A stretch of 64,000 nucleotides of DNA from Vallitalea pronyensis (GCF_018141445.1 NZ_CP058649.1:5537001-5601000), one strand, 5' to 3'. Shown: positions 52,604 to 62,563, numbered from the stretch's first letter. Notes: generated by a model from the letters alone, not told the origin. Numbers and translations are program-made.

Positions 52604-53560
52604 TTATGTTATTCTAAAACCTAATTGACAAATCATATGGATATCATCTGCTATCTTATTGCCAATGGTCGTCAAATAATTCCCAACTAATGCTGCATTA
52701 ACGCCTGCTTTAAAACCTTTTTCTTGGTACTCCTCTAGAGCCATACGCCCTCCAGCATAACGTATATAGGATTTTGGCAGGATCAATCGATAAATAGCCA
52801 TGGTGCGCAAGATGTCCTCTGGTGCAGGCATCTCATTATCGCCATAAGGTGTCCCTGCTACTGGATGAAGCACATTGAGAGGGACGGAGCTTATGCCCAG
52901 TTCTCTGAGATCAAAAGCCATATCCATACGATCTTCCAATGTCTCTCCTATACCCATAATACCACCTGAGCAAACAGCTAGTCCAGCATTTTGTGCATTT
53001 TTTATGGTTGCAACACGGTCATCATATGTATGTGTGGTACAGACTTCTCTGTAGTAGCGTCGACTGGTTTCCAGGTTATGATGATACGTTGTAACTCCTG
53101 CTTCTTTTAATCGAATGGCTTGTTCCACATGCAGAATACCTAAAGAAGCACATAAGCGTAGATTCGGTAACTTGGCATGGAGGGCCTCATAGATTTCAAT
53201 GATCTGATCAAAATCTTTTCCTGTTAAACCTTTCCCACTGGTTACCAGTGAAAAATGATGGACGCCATAGCGGCTATTTTCTTCGGCTCGTTTAATGGCC
53301 TCCTCTTTGGAAATTAAAGGATATTCTTGGATACCGGTTTTATAATGGATGGATTGGGCACAATATTTACAATCCTCGCTGCATCTACCAGACTTAGCAT
53401 TCATGATGGTACAGAGGTCCACTTTGTTACCCATATAATGCTCTCTTACAGCATTAGCTCCTTCAAATAACTTATCCGAGTTCCATGATTGATATATCTG
53501 GGAGGCTTCTTCCTTGGTTAGGCTATAGTCGTTTATAATGTCATGAATAATGTTTTTCAT
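52604..53560 (-). CDS. bioB: Biotin synthase
   Basis: A 318-residue radical SAM enzyme. The [4Fe-4S] motif is CSEDCKYCAQS (CxxxCxxC), and further Cys residues and YHHNLETSRRYYREVCTTHTYDDR, CSGGIMGIGETLEDRM and NVLHPVAGTP are typical BioB. It inserts sulphur into dethiobiotin. The longest frame is 17 codons longer, but AGAGGAG lies 7 nt before the ATG used. No other biotin synthesis gene is nearby; the organism may take up dethiobiotin or have the rest elsewhere. Controlled by the BirA-type site at 53645-53675. Confidence 0.94.
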   Translation of the reverse strand: MKNIIHDIINDYSLTKEEASQIYQSWNSDKLFEGANAVREHYMGNKVDLCTIMNAKSGRCSEDCKYCAQSIHYKTGIQEYPLISKEEAIKRAEENSRYGVHHFSLVTSGKGLTGKDFDQIIEIYEALHAKLPNLRLCASLGILHVEQAIRLKEAGVTTYHHNLETSRRYYREVCTTHTYDDRVATIKNAQNAGLAVCSGGIMGIGETLEDRMDMAFDLRELGISSVPLNVLHPVAGTPYGDNEMPAPEDILRTMAIYRLILPKSYIRYAGGRMALEEYQEKGFKAGVNAALVGNYLTTIGNKIADDIHMICQLGFRIT

Positions 53561-53622
53561 GCTGTTATCTCCTCTCTCTACTAGTGATGCGGTCATATAT
53601 ACGATGTTCAAGACTGACTCTC

Positions 53623-53675
53623 ATTATAGGTAAGGCATTTACTTTTGTCAACCAAAACCTAATCCATGGTTAACA
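53623..53675 (-). promoter_or_regulatory. bioB promoter overlapped by a BirA-type operator
   Basis: Minus strand: perfect -35 TTGACA (53651-53646), 17-nt spacer, perfect -10 TATAAT (53628-53623). The palindrome TTGTCAACC-N14-GGTTAACA (53645-53675) covers the -35 box. This is the BirA operator pattern (TTGTTAACC-N14/15-GGTTAACAA), so bioB is likely repressed by biotinylated BirA. Confidence 0.85.
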
Positions 53676-53782
53676 CACCATCAACCTATCTCAAAAGGAC
53701 TCATGTTGAGCTTAGCCTGTTGTCTACCTGAGCCTTACATATGTGTGTACTATATAAATACTACATTTTTTTAATTTTGTAT

Positions 53783-53811
53783 TTGACACACAGACATTAA
53801 TTCACTATACT
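53783..53811 (+). promoter_or_regulatory. tdh-kbl promoter
   Basis: TTGACA (53783-53788), 17-nt spacer, TATACT (53806-53811), about 65 nt before the tdh start. Near-consensus sigma-A type. Confidence 0.75.
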
Positions 53812-53876
53812 TAAATTAAATGATCAAGGTAAATGGCATCATCATTTATGCTGTTTTTTGAAAGGAGATACACCTC

Positions 53877-54929
53877 TTGATAACGACAATAGATAAGAAA
53901 ACCATGCATGCTTTAGTAAAAAAAACGCCTGAAAAAGGTTTATGGATTGAAGACGTACCGATTCCCCAAGTTGGTAGTACCGATGTGATGATTAAAATCA
54001 TGAAAACCTCCATATGTGGTACCGATGTACATATCTATAATTGGGATAAATGGGCCAGCGAAACCATTCCTACACCTATGGTGATCGGTCATGAGTTTGT
54101 TGGAAGAATTGTAGGTTTTGGAGATCATGTAAAGGGCTTTCATGTGGGTGATTTGGTTTCTGGAGAAGGTCACATAGTCTGTGGTCACTGCCGTAACTGT
54201 CTGGCTGGCAGACGCCATCTATGCATTAACACCAGTGGCGTTGGCGTGAACCGTTCCGGTGCTTTTGCAGAATATCTTGTGATCCCCTCAACCAATGTTT
54301 GGCATTGTGACGAAGGCATTGATACAGATATACTCAGCTGTTTTGATCCTCTTGGTAATGCTGTGCATACTGCTCTATCCTTTGACCTAGTGGGTGAAGA
54401 TGTACTGATTACTGGTGCTGGACCTATTGGCATTATGGCATCTGCTGTAGCAAAAAAAGCTGGTGCTAGACACGTGGTCATTACAGATATTAATGACTAT
54501 CGCTTGGATCTTGCTAAAAAAATGGGCGTTGTCACAGTAGATGTGACCAAACAAACCATCAAGCAGGTTATGGATGATTTAGGGATGAAAGAAGGTTTCG
54601 ATGTGGGTCTTGAAATGTCGGGGAATGCTCTGGCATTTAATGATATGTTAGCTCATATGGAGCACGGTGGTAAAATTGCTATGCTGGGGATTCAAGGTCC
54701 TGATACCACCATTGATTGGAATAAAGTTGTCTTTAATGGCATAACCATTAAAGGTATCTATGGTCGCGAGATGTTTGAGACATGGTACAAAATGACATCC
54801 ATGATTCAATCAGGACTTGATATCGCACCCATTATTACCCATCATTATCATTATACGGATTTTGAGAAAGGCTTTGACGTCATGAACTCTGGTAAATCCG
54901 GCAAAGTTGTTCTCACCTGGGAAGATTAG
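53877..54929 (+). CDS. tdh: L-threonine 3-dehydrogenase
   Basis: A 350-residue zinc alcohol dehydrogenase. Zinc ligands lie in TSICGTDVHIYNWDKWA (catalytic Cys), GHEFVGRI (His, Glu) and the structural set HIVCGHCRNCLAGRRHLCINT. NAD site VLITGAGPIGIMASAVAKKAGA. It oxidises threonine to 2-amino-3-ketobutyrate, which the next gene product converts to glycine and acetyl-CoA. The start is TTG, 9 nt after AAAGGAG; the nearest ATG ten codons on lacks a site. The tdh-kbl order is the usual one. Confidence 0.95.
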   Translation: MITTIDKKTMHALVKKTPEKGLWIEDVPIPQVGSTDVMIKIMKTSICGTDVHIYNWDKWASETIPTPMVIGHEFVGRIVGFGDHVKGFHVGDLVSGEGHIVCGHCRNCLAGRRHLCINTSGVGVNRSGAFAEYLVIPSTNVWHCDEGIDTDILSCFDPLGNAVHTALSFDLVGEDVLITGAGPIGIMASAVAKKAGARHVVITDINDYRLDLAKKMGVVTVDVTKQTIKQVMDDLGMKEGFDVGLEMSGNALAFNDMLAHMEHGGKIAMLGIQGPDTTIDWNKVVFNGITIKGIYGREMFETWYKMTSMIQSGLDIAPIITHHYHYTDFEKGFDVMNSGKSGKVVLTWED

Positions 54930-54949
54930 AGAAGAAAGGAAGGAAACAT

Positions 54950-56140
54950 ATGTTTAATTTTGCAAAAGAAATCTATGATGAGCAATTAAAGGATATAAAA
55001 GCAAGTGGTCTATGGAAAAAAGAACGTGTCGTTACAACACCTCAGAGTGGAACAATCAATACATTAGCTAAAGACCAAGTGCTTAATTTCTGTGCAAACA
55101 ACTATCTTGGTTTAGCTTCTCACCCAGATGTCATTGACGCTGCAAAAGCCAGCTATGACCAATGGGGTTATGGCCTGTCCAGTGTGCGATTTATTGTGGG
55201 TACGCAACAGATTCATAAAGACCTTGAGAAAAAAATATCCGAATTTTTACAGACAGATGATACCATTCTTTATTCCTCAGCCTTTGATGCCAACGGTGGT
55301 TTATTCGAAACCATCTTAACAGCTGATGATGCCATCATCAGTGATGAACTTAACCATGCAAGCATTATCGATGGTGTACGTCTAAGTAAGGCTAAGCGCT
55401 ATCGTTACCTCAATAATAACATGACAGACTTAGAAGAGAAACTTCGTGAAGCAGATGATAACGGCGCACGGATTAAGCTCATTGCAACAGACGGTGTCTT
55501 TTCCATGGATGGCATCATTGCTAATCTTCAAGGCATCTGTGATTTAGCAGAAAAGTATAACGCCATGGTCATGGTGGATGATAGCCATGCTACAGGTTTT
55601 GTAGGTGAGCATGGTCGTGGTACCCATGAATTCAGAGATGTGATGGGTCGGGTAGATATTATTACCAGTACACTGGGTAAGGCTCTTGGTGGAGCAAGCG
55701 GCGGATTCACCAGTGGTCGTCAAGAGATTATTGACCTCCTGCGTCAACGGTCAAGACCTTATTTATTCTCCAATACGTTGTCTCCTGCTATTACGGCTAC
55801 ATCCCTTAAAATCTTAGATATGCTGTCTTCATCCACTGCTCTTAGAGATAAATTAGAAGAAAACACCGTCTATTTCCGTGAAGGCATGCGTCAAGTTGGT
55901 TTCGACATACCTGAAGGCGAACACCCCATTGTACCCATCATGTTAGGTGATGCGGTGATTGCTCAGAAAATGGCTGAAAAGATGTTAGAAAAAGGCATCT
56001 ATGTGATTGGTTTCTACTATCCAGTGGTACCAAAAGGCAAGGCTAGAATTAGAACTCAGATATCTGCTGTTCATAGTAAGGAAGATTTGGACCGAGCTAT
56101 TCAAGCTTTTGCAGAAGCAAAAAATGAATTAGGCGTATAA
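54950..56140 (+). CDS. kbl: Glycine C-acetyltransferase (2-amino-3-ketobutyrate CoA ligase)
   Basis: A 396-residue PLP alpha-oxoamine synthase. NFCANNYLGLASHPDVIDA, SSVRFIVGTQQIHKDLE and MVDDSHATGFVGEHGRGTHE (with the PLP-contacting Asp and His), and TSTLGKALGGASGGFTSG (the PLP lysine in TLGKALGG) are all present. It combines with tdh to break threonine into glycine and acetyl-CoA. Ribosome binding site AAAGGAAGG; 20 nt after tdh. Ends in a strong terminator. Confidence 0.95.
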   Translation: MFNFAKEIYDEQLKDIKASGLWKKERVVTTPQSGTINTLAKDQVLNFCANNYLGLASHPDVIDAAKASYDQWGYGLSSVRFIVGTQQIHKDLEKKISEFLQTDDTILYSSAFDANGGLFETILTADDAIISDELNHASIIDGVRLSKAKRYRYLNNNMTDLEEKLREADDNGARIKLIATDGVFSMDGIIANLQGICDLAEKYNAMVMVDDSHATGFVGEHGRGTHEFRDVMGRVDIITSTLGKALGGASGGFTSGRQEIIDLLRQRSRPYLFSNTLSPAITATSLKILDMLSSSTALRDKLEENTVYFREGMRQVGFDIPEGEHPIVPIMLGDAVIAQKMAEKMLEKGIYVIGFYYPVVPKGKARIRTQISAVHSKEDLDRAIQAFAEAKNELGV

Positions 56141-56146
56141 TTAAGC

Positions 56147-56208
56147 AAGGGATGTCATTTTAACGGTTCAGTTCCGTGTAAACCGTCAGATGACATCCCT
56201 TTTATTGT
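56147..56208 (+). terminator. Terminator of the tdh-kbl operon
   Basis: AAGGGATGTCAT pairs with ATGACATCCCTT around an inner AACGGTTC/GTAAACCGT hairpin, followed by TTATTG with T-rich sequence. It lies between converging genes and may also act on the minus strand. Confidence 0.85.
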
Positions 56209-56246
56209 TTTATCCCATAATAACGGGTGAACTTAGTAAAACCCCA

Positions 56247-58040
56247 TTATGGTAGATATCTTGTTTGTGTGGCTAACCACTTCTGCTCATCCGTTGTAAG
56301 ATACGCGGATAGTTTATCGTAGACTTCTTGATGGTAGTTATTCAACCATGTTTTTTCTTCTGTTGTAAGCATGGACACATCAATACCCTTTAAATCAATG
56401 GGACAGTAGGATATCACGTCAAAAGCCATGAATCGGCCATCATCATTCTTAGCAACTTCAGTGACTAACATATCATTTTCTATACGGATACCGTGTTTAT
56501 TCTCTTTATAGACTCCTGGTTCATTGGTTAAGAGCATACCTTCTTCTAAGACAATATCCTGCATACGCATATGAATACTGGCAGGTCCCTCATGAACACC
56601 TGATAGATACCCTACAGAATGTCCTGTGCCGCATTTGTAATCCATATAGGCTTGCCACATTGGCTGTCTTGCGATACTATCAATATGTGTACCTGTTGCA
56701 CCATGTAAGAACACAAGCCGGTTAAGGGCAATATGCGCCTTAAGCACAAGGGTAAAATCACGACGTTCTTCTTCTGTTATATCACCTAGTACGATGGTAC
56801 GTGTGATATCTGTTGTACCATCATAATATTGTCCTCCAGAATCCACCAAGTATAGTCCTCTGGGTTCTAATACTTTTGCGGTCTCCTCTTCTGCTTTGTA
56901 ATGCATCATAGCCGCATTGCCTTTATAAGCGGATATGGTATCAAAGCTGTCTTCAATGTATAAGGCTTGCTGCTTTCTAAAAGCACTTAATTGCTCAGCA
57001 GCTGTCATCTCTGTAACATGCTCTGTAGCCACGGCTTTTTCCAGCCAATAAAGGAATCTAACAAGGGCTACGCCATCTTTTATCTGGCAGTTTTTGAGAT
57101 TCTTAATTTCCGTTTCATTAAGCTGCGCTTTCATCATCATAACAGGATCATGGGTTTCTATAAGGTGACTTGAAGGGTGCACCTTCATGCGCAATGCATT
57201 GTTCAGTTTTGAGGGATCATAGATCACCCATGTATTTTCGGTTGTCTCACGAATATCATCCAATATCTGATCATAGGGTCGTATAACAACGGCTTGTTCT
57301 TCCAGACACAGTCTCACACTCTCTGGTAATTTCTCCAGCTGTAGATAGAGAACAGCTTCATCTTGTGTTAGCATAGCATAAGCATATGTGACAGGTGTAT
57401 AGGCTATGTCACCACCACGAATATTGAATAACCATGCAATATCATTAAGGGAACTCATTAAGTAGACATCTGCTTTTTTCTCAGTCATGACTTGACGAAT
57501 AGCTTGAATTTTTTCTTCAGCTGATTGTCCTGTATAGGCTATATCATGGTAAAAGATCGTTGCCTTGGGGAGCGGTGGACGATCGGTCCATATACGACTC
57601 ATCAAATCAAAATCCCCCACACATGTGATGCTGTCATTAGCGATAACCTCTTGAAGATCCTTAACGTCATTCACGGAAAAAAGGCGTTGGTCAAAGCCAA
57701 TACGTTGACCTGATTCCATGTGGTCTCTTAACCATTCTTGATAAGTGGGTACCCCTGGTATACGCATTTTATATAAGACCATGTCACTATGGCTAATCTG
57801 TTGTTCCGCTTGAATAAAATAGCGCCCATCTGTCCACAAGCAACTATCGGTTAACGTAATGACTACTGTCCCGGCTGAACCGGTGAACCCTGATATGTAG
57901 GCTCTGCTTTTATAGTAATCTGCTACATATTCACTTTGATGAGGGTCAGCACTGGGAATAATATAGGCTGATAAACCTTCTTTTTTCATTTCTTCACGTA
58001 ATAAGGCAATTCGCTCATTAACTGTCTGTTTTGTACGCAT
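56247..58040 (-). CDS. Xaa-Pro aminopeptidase (M24B, aminopeptidase P)
   Basis: A 597-residue creatinase-fold enzyme of the long (eukaryotic-like AMPP) type. Metal and catalytic residues are in YLVDSGGQYYDGTTDITRTI (two Asp), GTGHSVGYLSGVHEGPASI (His and His) and LLTNEPGVYKENKHGIRIENDM (Glu pair). The N-terminal two thirds hold the two creatinase-type domains. It removes an N-terminal residue before proline. The start is the second ATG, 11 nt after AAGGG; the longest frame starts 17 codons earlier. Single-gene unit. Confidence 0.92.
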   Translation of the reverse strand: MRTKQTVNERIALLREEMKKEGLSAYIIPSADPHQSEYVADYYKSRAYISGFTGSAGTVVITLTDSCLWTDGRYFIQAEQQISHSDMVLYKMRIPGVPTYQEWLRDHMESGQRIGFDQRLFSVNDVKDLQEVIANDSITCVGDFDLMSRIWTDRPPLPKATIFYHDIAYTGQSAEEKIQAIRQVMTEKKADVYLMSSLNDIAWLFNIRGGDIAYTPVTYAYAMLTQDEAVLYLQLEKLPESVRLCLEEQAVVIRPYDQILDDIRETTENTWVIYDPSKLNNALRMKVHPSSHLIETHDPVMMMKAQLNETEIKNLKNCQIKDGVALVRFLYWLEKAVATEHVTEMTAAEQLSAFRKQQALYIEDSFDTISAYKGNAAMMHYKAEEETAKVLEPRGLYLVDSGGQYYDGTTDITRTIVLGDITEEERRDFTLVLKAHIALNRLVFLHGATGTHIDSIARQPMWQAYMDYKCGTGHSVGYLSGVHEGPASIHMRMQDIVLEEGMLLTNEPGVYKENKHGIRIENDMLVTEVAKNDDGRFMAFDVISYCPIDLKGIDVSMLTTEEKTWLNNYHQEVYDKLSAYLTTDEQKWLATQTRYLP

Positions 58041-58202
58041 TATCACAACATCCCTTCTCTCATGATTATTATCTTTTACCCATTGTATCAAAAATGGTAA
58101 AGCTTTAATAGTCTTATTAAAAAAACATCATTATAATAACTCAGCCTATTGTTTTATTTATTTTTCATTAGTGTAAACCCCATGAAGTCACTTGATTTTA
58201 GT

Positions 58203-58246
58203 CATACAAAGAAGCTGGCCTTAACATGCTTACCAGGTCCAGCTTC
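58203..58246 (-). terminator. Terminator of pepF
   Basis: On the minus strand GAAGCTGG (58246-58239) pairs with CCAGCTTC around a 20-nt loop with a smaller CCTGG-like stem; a short T run (CTTTGTAT) follows. Confidence 0.7.
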
Positions 58247-58286
58247 CTTATGCTTACATGGGTTTATCATTCCATAACTAATATTT

Positions 58287-60074
58287 TTATGCCATGGTTT
58301 CAATGAGTTTTAGTAACATGTTAACATCATCCCTTATCATGTCCAGTCCACCTTTGAAGAATGCTACATCTGTCAAGTCTATACCCACATGTTGACCAAT
58401 ATCATAGATGGTGTTTTTACCTGTGGCTCTTAGTAAGGTATCGTATTTGGTTAGGAAACTGTCACCCTCTTTTTCGTACATGGCATAGAGACCTTTAGCA
58501 AACAAAAGACCAAAGGCATAAGGGAAGTTATAATAATTGCGGTCCACATAATAATAGTGTACTTTATTGACCCACATATATGGATGGTTATACGTATGGT
58601 CCAATCCATCACCATAGGCTTCCTTTTGAGCTGATGCCATCATGTCGCAGAGCTTAGAGACCGATAGTGTCGCATGCTCACGTTGTTTAAACAAGTCATC
58701 TTCAAACAGAAATCGACTATATATATCCATGATAATCGCCATATACCTTGTGACCTGGTCATGAAGGATAGCAAAACGTTTCTCATCATCCCAATGTGCC
58801 ATGGCAGATTTTATAATAATGGTCTCACAGAAAGTAGAAGCGGTTTCTGCAATGGGCATGGTATAGCGTCTATTGTATAGATGTTCATCTTTCAAGCAAT
58901 GGCCATGGTAACCATGACCCAATTCATGGGCAAGGGTAATCACATCGGAAAGTGCGCTGTCATAATTTAATAGAACGCGGCTCTCCCCTATGGGAAGGTT
59001 ATAACAAAATGCTCCTCCTCGTTTGCCAGCTCTTGGCTCAACATCCACCCAGTTTTTATCAAAAGCCATCTGAGCAAAATGCGCTAAGTCTGGATTAAAG
59101 TTATGGAAATTATCATATACGATTTTCTTTGCTTCTTCATAGCTCACCAAAGCATTATTTTCACCCAGTGGGGCATAGAGGTCATACCAGGGCATACCTT
59201 TATCATGACCCAATACGTGAGCCTTCTTCTTCATAAACTTACGAATAAGCGGTAAGGCCTCTCGCATTGTTTCTAATAAAGCGTCCAGAATGGATGGGTC
59301 CATACGTGAATAAAAAAGGGACATATCCAGTGGCGAATCAAAATCCCTTAAGTGAGACTGGGTGATGGCTTCACCTTTAATACCATTGATGCATGCTGCC
59401 ATAGGGAGTGTTATTTTCTCATAAGCTTTTAGCTCACTCTCATAGGCACGCTTACGTACCTTTTGATCTTGTGCATAAGCCATATTACGTACAGCGCTTA
59501 TAGGCTTGGTTTCTTCTTTCAAGCCATCCACAGCAGGTAAATCAACCTGAAGATTGGATAACAGCTGCTGGTGCAATTTCGTCCATGCTGTTGACCCTGT
59601 ATTTTTCATCTTTGCGATAATAAGCTCTGTATCGCTGTCTAAACTATGTTGCTGTTTTGCAACCATTTCATGTAGTATAAAAGCATGTTCTTCTAAATAT
59701 GCTGATGTGTGCAATAGGTTATCCAGTTCATCCAGATGACTAAGATAACTCTGGAACATAATGTCGAGTTCTTTTATATCCGGTTCAACGGCCTCAATCC
59801 TGTTTAGCTTCTCTTGAGCCACTTGATGGGTCGTATTTGTTGAAGCTTCTAACCTGGCATAAGCTTCATATCGACTGGATTTGAACTTAATGGATGTCAA
59901 ACCCGTCATCATATGGGTGATTTTCTGAGAATCACCTATGGCCTCATTATCTCTGTTATTTTGAAACCATGTTTTTAATGTTTTAATGTCTTCTTTTATT
60001 TGAGCAAGATCTTGCTCCATTTTGGGGTCGTCAAATGATGTATAAAGTGATGTTAAATCCCAATATGTACTCAT
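58287..60074 (-). CDS. pepF: Oligoendopeptidase F
   Basis: A 595-residue M3B metallopeptidase. The zinc site is LAHELGHGYHGHCL (HExxH; about residue 385) with ETASTFCETIIIK supplying the third Glu ligand about 25 residues later. MSTYWDLTSLYTSFDDPK is the typical start. It cuts short peptides in the cytosol. Length is standard for PepF. It is separated from the aminopeptidase P gene by 246 nt, with a terminator, so the two are separate units. Confidence 0.94.
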   Translation of the reverse strand: MSTYWDLTSLYTSFDDPKMEQDLAQIKEDIKTLKTWFQNNRDNEAIGDSQKITHMMTGLTSIKFKSSRYEAYARLEASTNTTHQVAQEKLNRIEAVEPDIKELDIMFQSYLSHLDELDNLLHTSAYLEEHAFILHEMVAKQQHSLDSDTELIIAKMKNTGSTAWTKLHQQLLSNLQVDLPAVDGLKEETKPISAVRNMAYAQDQKVRKRAYESELKAYEKITLPMAACINGIKGEAITQSHLRDFDSPLDMSLFYSRMDPSILDALLETMREALPLIRKFMKKKAHVLGHDKGMPWYDLYAPLGENNALVSYEEAKKIVYDNFHNFNPDLAHFAQMAFDKNWVDVEPRAGKRGGAFCYNLPIGESRVLLNYDSALSDVITLAHELGHGYHGHCLKDEHLYNRRYTMPIAETASTFCETIIIKSAMAHWDDEKRFAILHDQVTRYMAIIMDIYSRFLFEDDLFKQREHATLSVSKLCDMMASAQKEAYGDGLDHTYNHPYMWVNKVHYYYVDRNYYNFPYAFGLLFAKGLYAMYEKEGDSFLTKYDTLLRATGKNTIYDIGQHVGIDLTDVAFFKGGLDMIRDDVNMLLKLIETMA

Positions 60075-60210
60075 ATGTTTCTCCTTTCATACCTAATACA
60101 TAATATAATTATATTATAAATGAATGCATGTATGCTGACTAGAGGTTTATTCTTTATTTATACCCTTATTGATGAAGCCATTGTTCAATTCAGGACTCCT
60201 ATAACACAAA

Positions 60211-60240
60211 GTAGAGGCAAACTCTTTGAGTCGCCTCTAC
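60211..60240 (-). terminator. Probable terminator of the feo operon
   Basis: GTAGAGGC pairs with GCCTCTAC (60211-60218 and 60233-60240) with an inner CTC/GAG. The T run on the minus strand is weak (CTTTGTGTT). Placed after the small feo-linked gene. Confidence 0.55.
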
Positions 60241-60281
60241 GTGACAATATTCGTGTACTATTTTACATTCATGAAACATAT

Positions 60282-60425
60282 TTATTTTTTAGATGGACAG
60301 CTATCCTCCGAAATACAGCCACTGCATCCGCTGCAGTGTTTCCCTGCTTTCTTATCTTTCCGCATTTTATAAATAGCTAATCCTATTAAAAGAATAACAA
60401 TAACAACAGCTATGACATCTCCCAT
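60282..60425 (-). CDS. FeoB-associated Cys-rich membrane protein
   Basis: A 47-residue protein, too short for a usual scan. Start ATG-GGA with AAAGGAG upstream, inside the end of feoB. It has one membrane helix (about residues 4-19), a basic stretch (KMRKDKKAGK), and a Cys-rich tail CSGCSGC plus a fourth Cys. This layout is that of the small proteins that follow feoB in many Firmicutes. It probably binds iron or helps the FeoB gate. The stop is TAA at 60282-60284. It begins 1 nt after the feoB stop. Confidence 0.85.
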   Translation of the reverse strand: MGDVIAVVIVILLIGLAIYKMRKDKKAGKHCSGCSGCISEDSCPSKK

Positions 60426-60426
60426 A

Positions 60427-62454
60427 TTATGCTATCTCCTTTTGTTGTCGGCTTCTATTTATGCCTGCTACTCCTTCATCTTTATGACGTTTAATAAGCG
60501 TGATGAGCAATACGACCACTGCTGCTAAGATAATGATCGATGCTACAAAACCTTCAGCAAGTTCACCATATACAATAAGTGTACCTATCTGATTAACTAA
60601 TAGTGCAATCACATAGCCTACACCAAACTGTACCCCAATGGCTGCCCATAACCACTTCTTAGAATCCATCTCTGCGTTCATGGCTCCAATGGCTGCAAAA
60701 CAAGGAGGTGTAAACAGGTTAAAATACATATACGATAGTGCACTGACCGCTGTCAAACCACCTGTTGCAATCAGTACATTGGTACTGCCTGGTGTATTCA
60801 ATAGGGATTCTGCGTTATCACCAAATAATGCGAAACACACAGCAAGGGTTGCAACAACATTTTCTTTGGCAATGAAGCCCGTCACAGACGCTGCTGCAAA
60901 CTGCCATATACCAAATCCTAATGGAATGAATAAGAATGCTACAGGTTGTGCAATAATGGCCAACATGCTGGAGCTTACGCCTTCTTCACCTACAAGATTG
61001 AAACTGAAATCGAAAGATTGAAGGATGAATACGGCTGCATTACACACTAAGATAATGGTACCTGCTTTAATGATAAAGCCTTTCGCTCGGTCAAACATGG
61101 ATAAAATCGCTCGTTTAAAACTTGGTAAACGATATTCTGGTAACTCAATCATAAAATAATTGACTTCTGTATCTGCCTTCGTTATACGCTTAGCCAGTAA
61201 ACCAACTAGAATAATTAATAAGATGGCTACAAAATAAGTAACAGGTGCCATCCATGGTGATTGAGGAAAGAATACTGCAACAAATAATGCGATAATAGGT
61301 ACCTTAGCACCACAAGGCACAAAAGGTGTTAACATGGCTGTCATTCTTTTTTGTCGCTGACTTTTAATGGTTCTTGTAGCCATTACACCGGGAATGGCAC
61401 AACCATATCCTACAACCATAGGAATAATGGACTTTCCTGAAAGACCAATCAATTTAAAAAATCTGTCCATAACCACAGCAACACGTGCCATATAACCACA
61501 ATCTTCTAATAATGAAAGGAAGAAGAACAGCACCATGATTAGTGGCAAGAAACCAAGAACTGCACCTACACCACCTATAATACCATCAACAATAAGAGCT
61601 GTTAAAAAGGCATTGGTACCAGCCCCTTCTAATGCGCCTGCTACGCCATTGGTTAAAGCTTCCATACCCATTTCTACATATTCTGCCAATAAGGGTCCAA
61701 TCCACGATTGGGATATATAAAACACCGCCCAAAGTATCAGACCAAAAATTGGAATACCTAACCATTTATGTGCAATAATACGATCCACTTGATCTGCAAC
61801 AGTTACCGTATTAGATTTAACTCGCCTTACCTCCACTTTTTTTGTTATTTGATTAACAAAATCAAACCTTAAACCATCCGCTTTTTTTGCATCTTCTTTG
61901 GATTTAATTTGGAAATGATCCTCCAATATTTTAGGTGCTGCTTGACCACCTTTACGTTTTCCTACTCGAATAGCAGCTGAAGCCAATTCCTTAAGTCCAT
62001 TTTCCTTCAAAGCAGAAGTGGCAATAACCTCACAATTAAGTAAGTTCTTAAGTCGTGGTATATCAATGGTTAAGCCGCTTCGCTGGACCATATCTGTTTT
62101 ATTGAGAGCAACAACAACAGGAATACCTAATTCCAATAACTGTGTTGTAAAGAATAAACTTCGATTTAAATTTGAAGCATCAACGACATTGATAATCACA
62201 TCTGGGTTTTCACCCTTTACAAAATCACTTGTGATATTCTCCTCAGAAGTAAAAGGGCTCATGGAGTATGCCCCAGGCAAATCCACAACCATCACTTCAT
62301 CGGATTTTTTTTCTTTCAGATGTCCTTTTAGTTTGGCAACTTTTTTATCAACTGTTACCCCAGCCCAGTTACCAACATGCTCAAGCTTTCCTGTTAATGC
62401 GTTAAACATCGTTGTTTTACCACTATTAGGGTTTCCTGTTAATGCAATCTTCAT
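60427..62454 (-). CDS. feoB: Ferrous iron transporter FeoB
   Basis: A 675-residue membrane GTPase. The G domain has GNPNSGKTT (G1, residues 7-15), the switch region around VTVDKK, DLPGAY (G3) and NKTD (G4). From about residue 230 come the membrane helices, with the Gate regions including GYGCAIPGVMATRTI and CGAKVPI with conserved Cys. It imports Fe2+. The protein is slightly shorter than the common 700+ residue FeoB but complete. The 175 nt gap from feoA holds a 10-bp hairpin (62534-62563). Confidence 0.95.
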   Translation of the reverse strand: MKIALTGNPNSGKTTMFNALTGKLEHVGNWAGVTVDKKVAKLKGHLKEKKSDEVMVVDLPGAYSMSPFTSEENITSDFVKGENPDVIINVVDASNLNRSLFFTTQLLELGIPVVVALNKTDMVQRSGLTIDIPRLKNLLNCEVIATSALKENGLKELASAAIRVGKRKGGQAAPKILEDHFQIKSKEDAKKADGLRFDFVNQITKKVEVRRVKSNTVTVADQVDRIIAHKWLGIPIFGLILWAVFYISQSWIGPLLAEYVEMGMEALTNGVAGALEGAGTNAFLTALIVDGIIGGVGAVLGFLPLIMVLFFFLSLLEDCGYMARVAVVMDRFFKLIGLSGKSIIPMVVGYGCAIPGVMATRTIKSQRQKRMTAMLTPFVPCGAKVPIIALFVAVFFPQSPWMAPVTYFVAILLIILVGLLAKRITKADTEVNYFMIELPEYRLPSFKRAILSMFDRAKGFIIKAGTIILVCNAAVFILQSFDFSFNLVGEEGVSSSMLAIIAQPVAFLFIPLGFGIWQFAAASVTGFIAKENVVATLAVCFALFGDNAESLLNTPGSTNVLIATGGLTAVSALSYMYFNLFTPPCFAAIGAMNAEMDSKKWLWAAIGVQFGVGYVIALLVNQIGTLIVYGELAEGFVASIIILAAVVVLLITLIKRHKDEGVAGINRSRQQKEIA

Positions 62455-62533
62455 CTTATACCACCTTTTATCTCTTATTTTTGATATTGAATGTCATTAT
62501 CGTTAAATAACTGTACATATGTGCACATAACCA

Positions 62534-62563
62534 TATACAGTAACCTTGATGGATTACTGTATA
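62534..62563. repeat. Hairpin between feoA and feoB
   Basis: TATACAGTAA pairs perfectly with TTACTGTATA around a 10-nt loop. No T run, so it is more likely an mRNA processing or stability site than a terminator. Confidence 0.6.
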
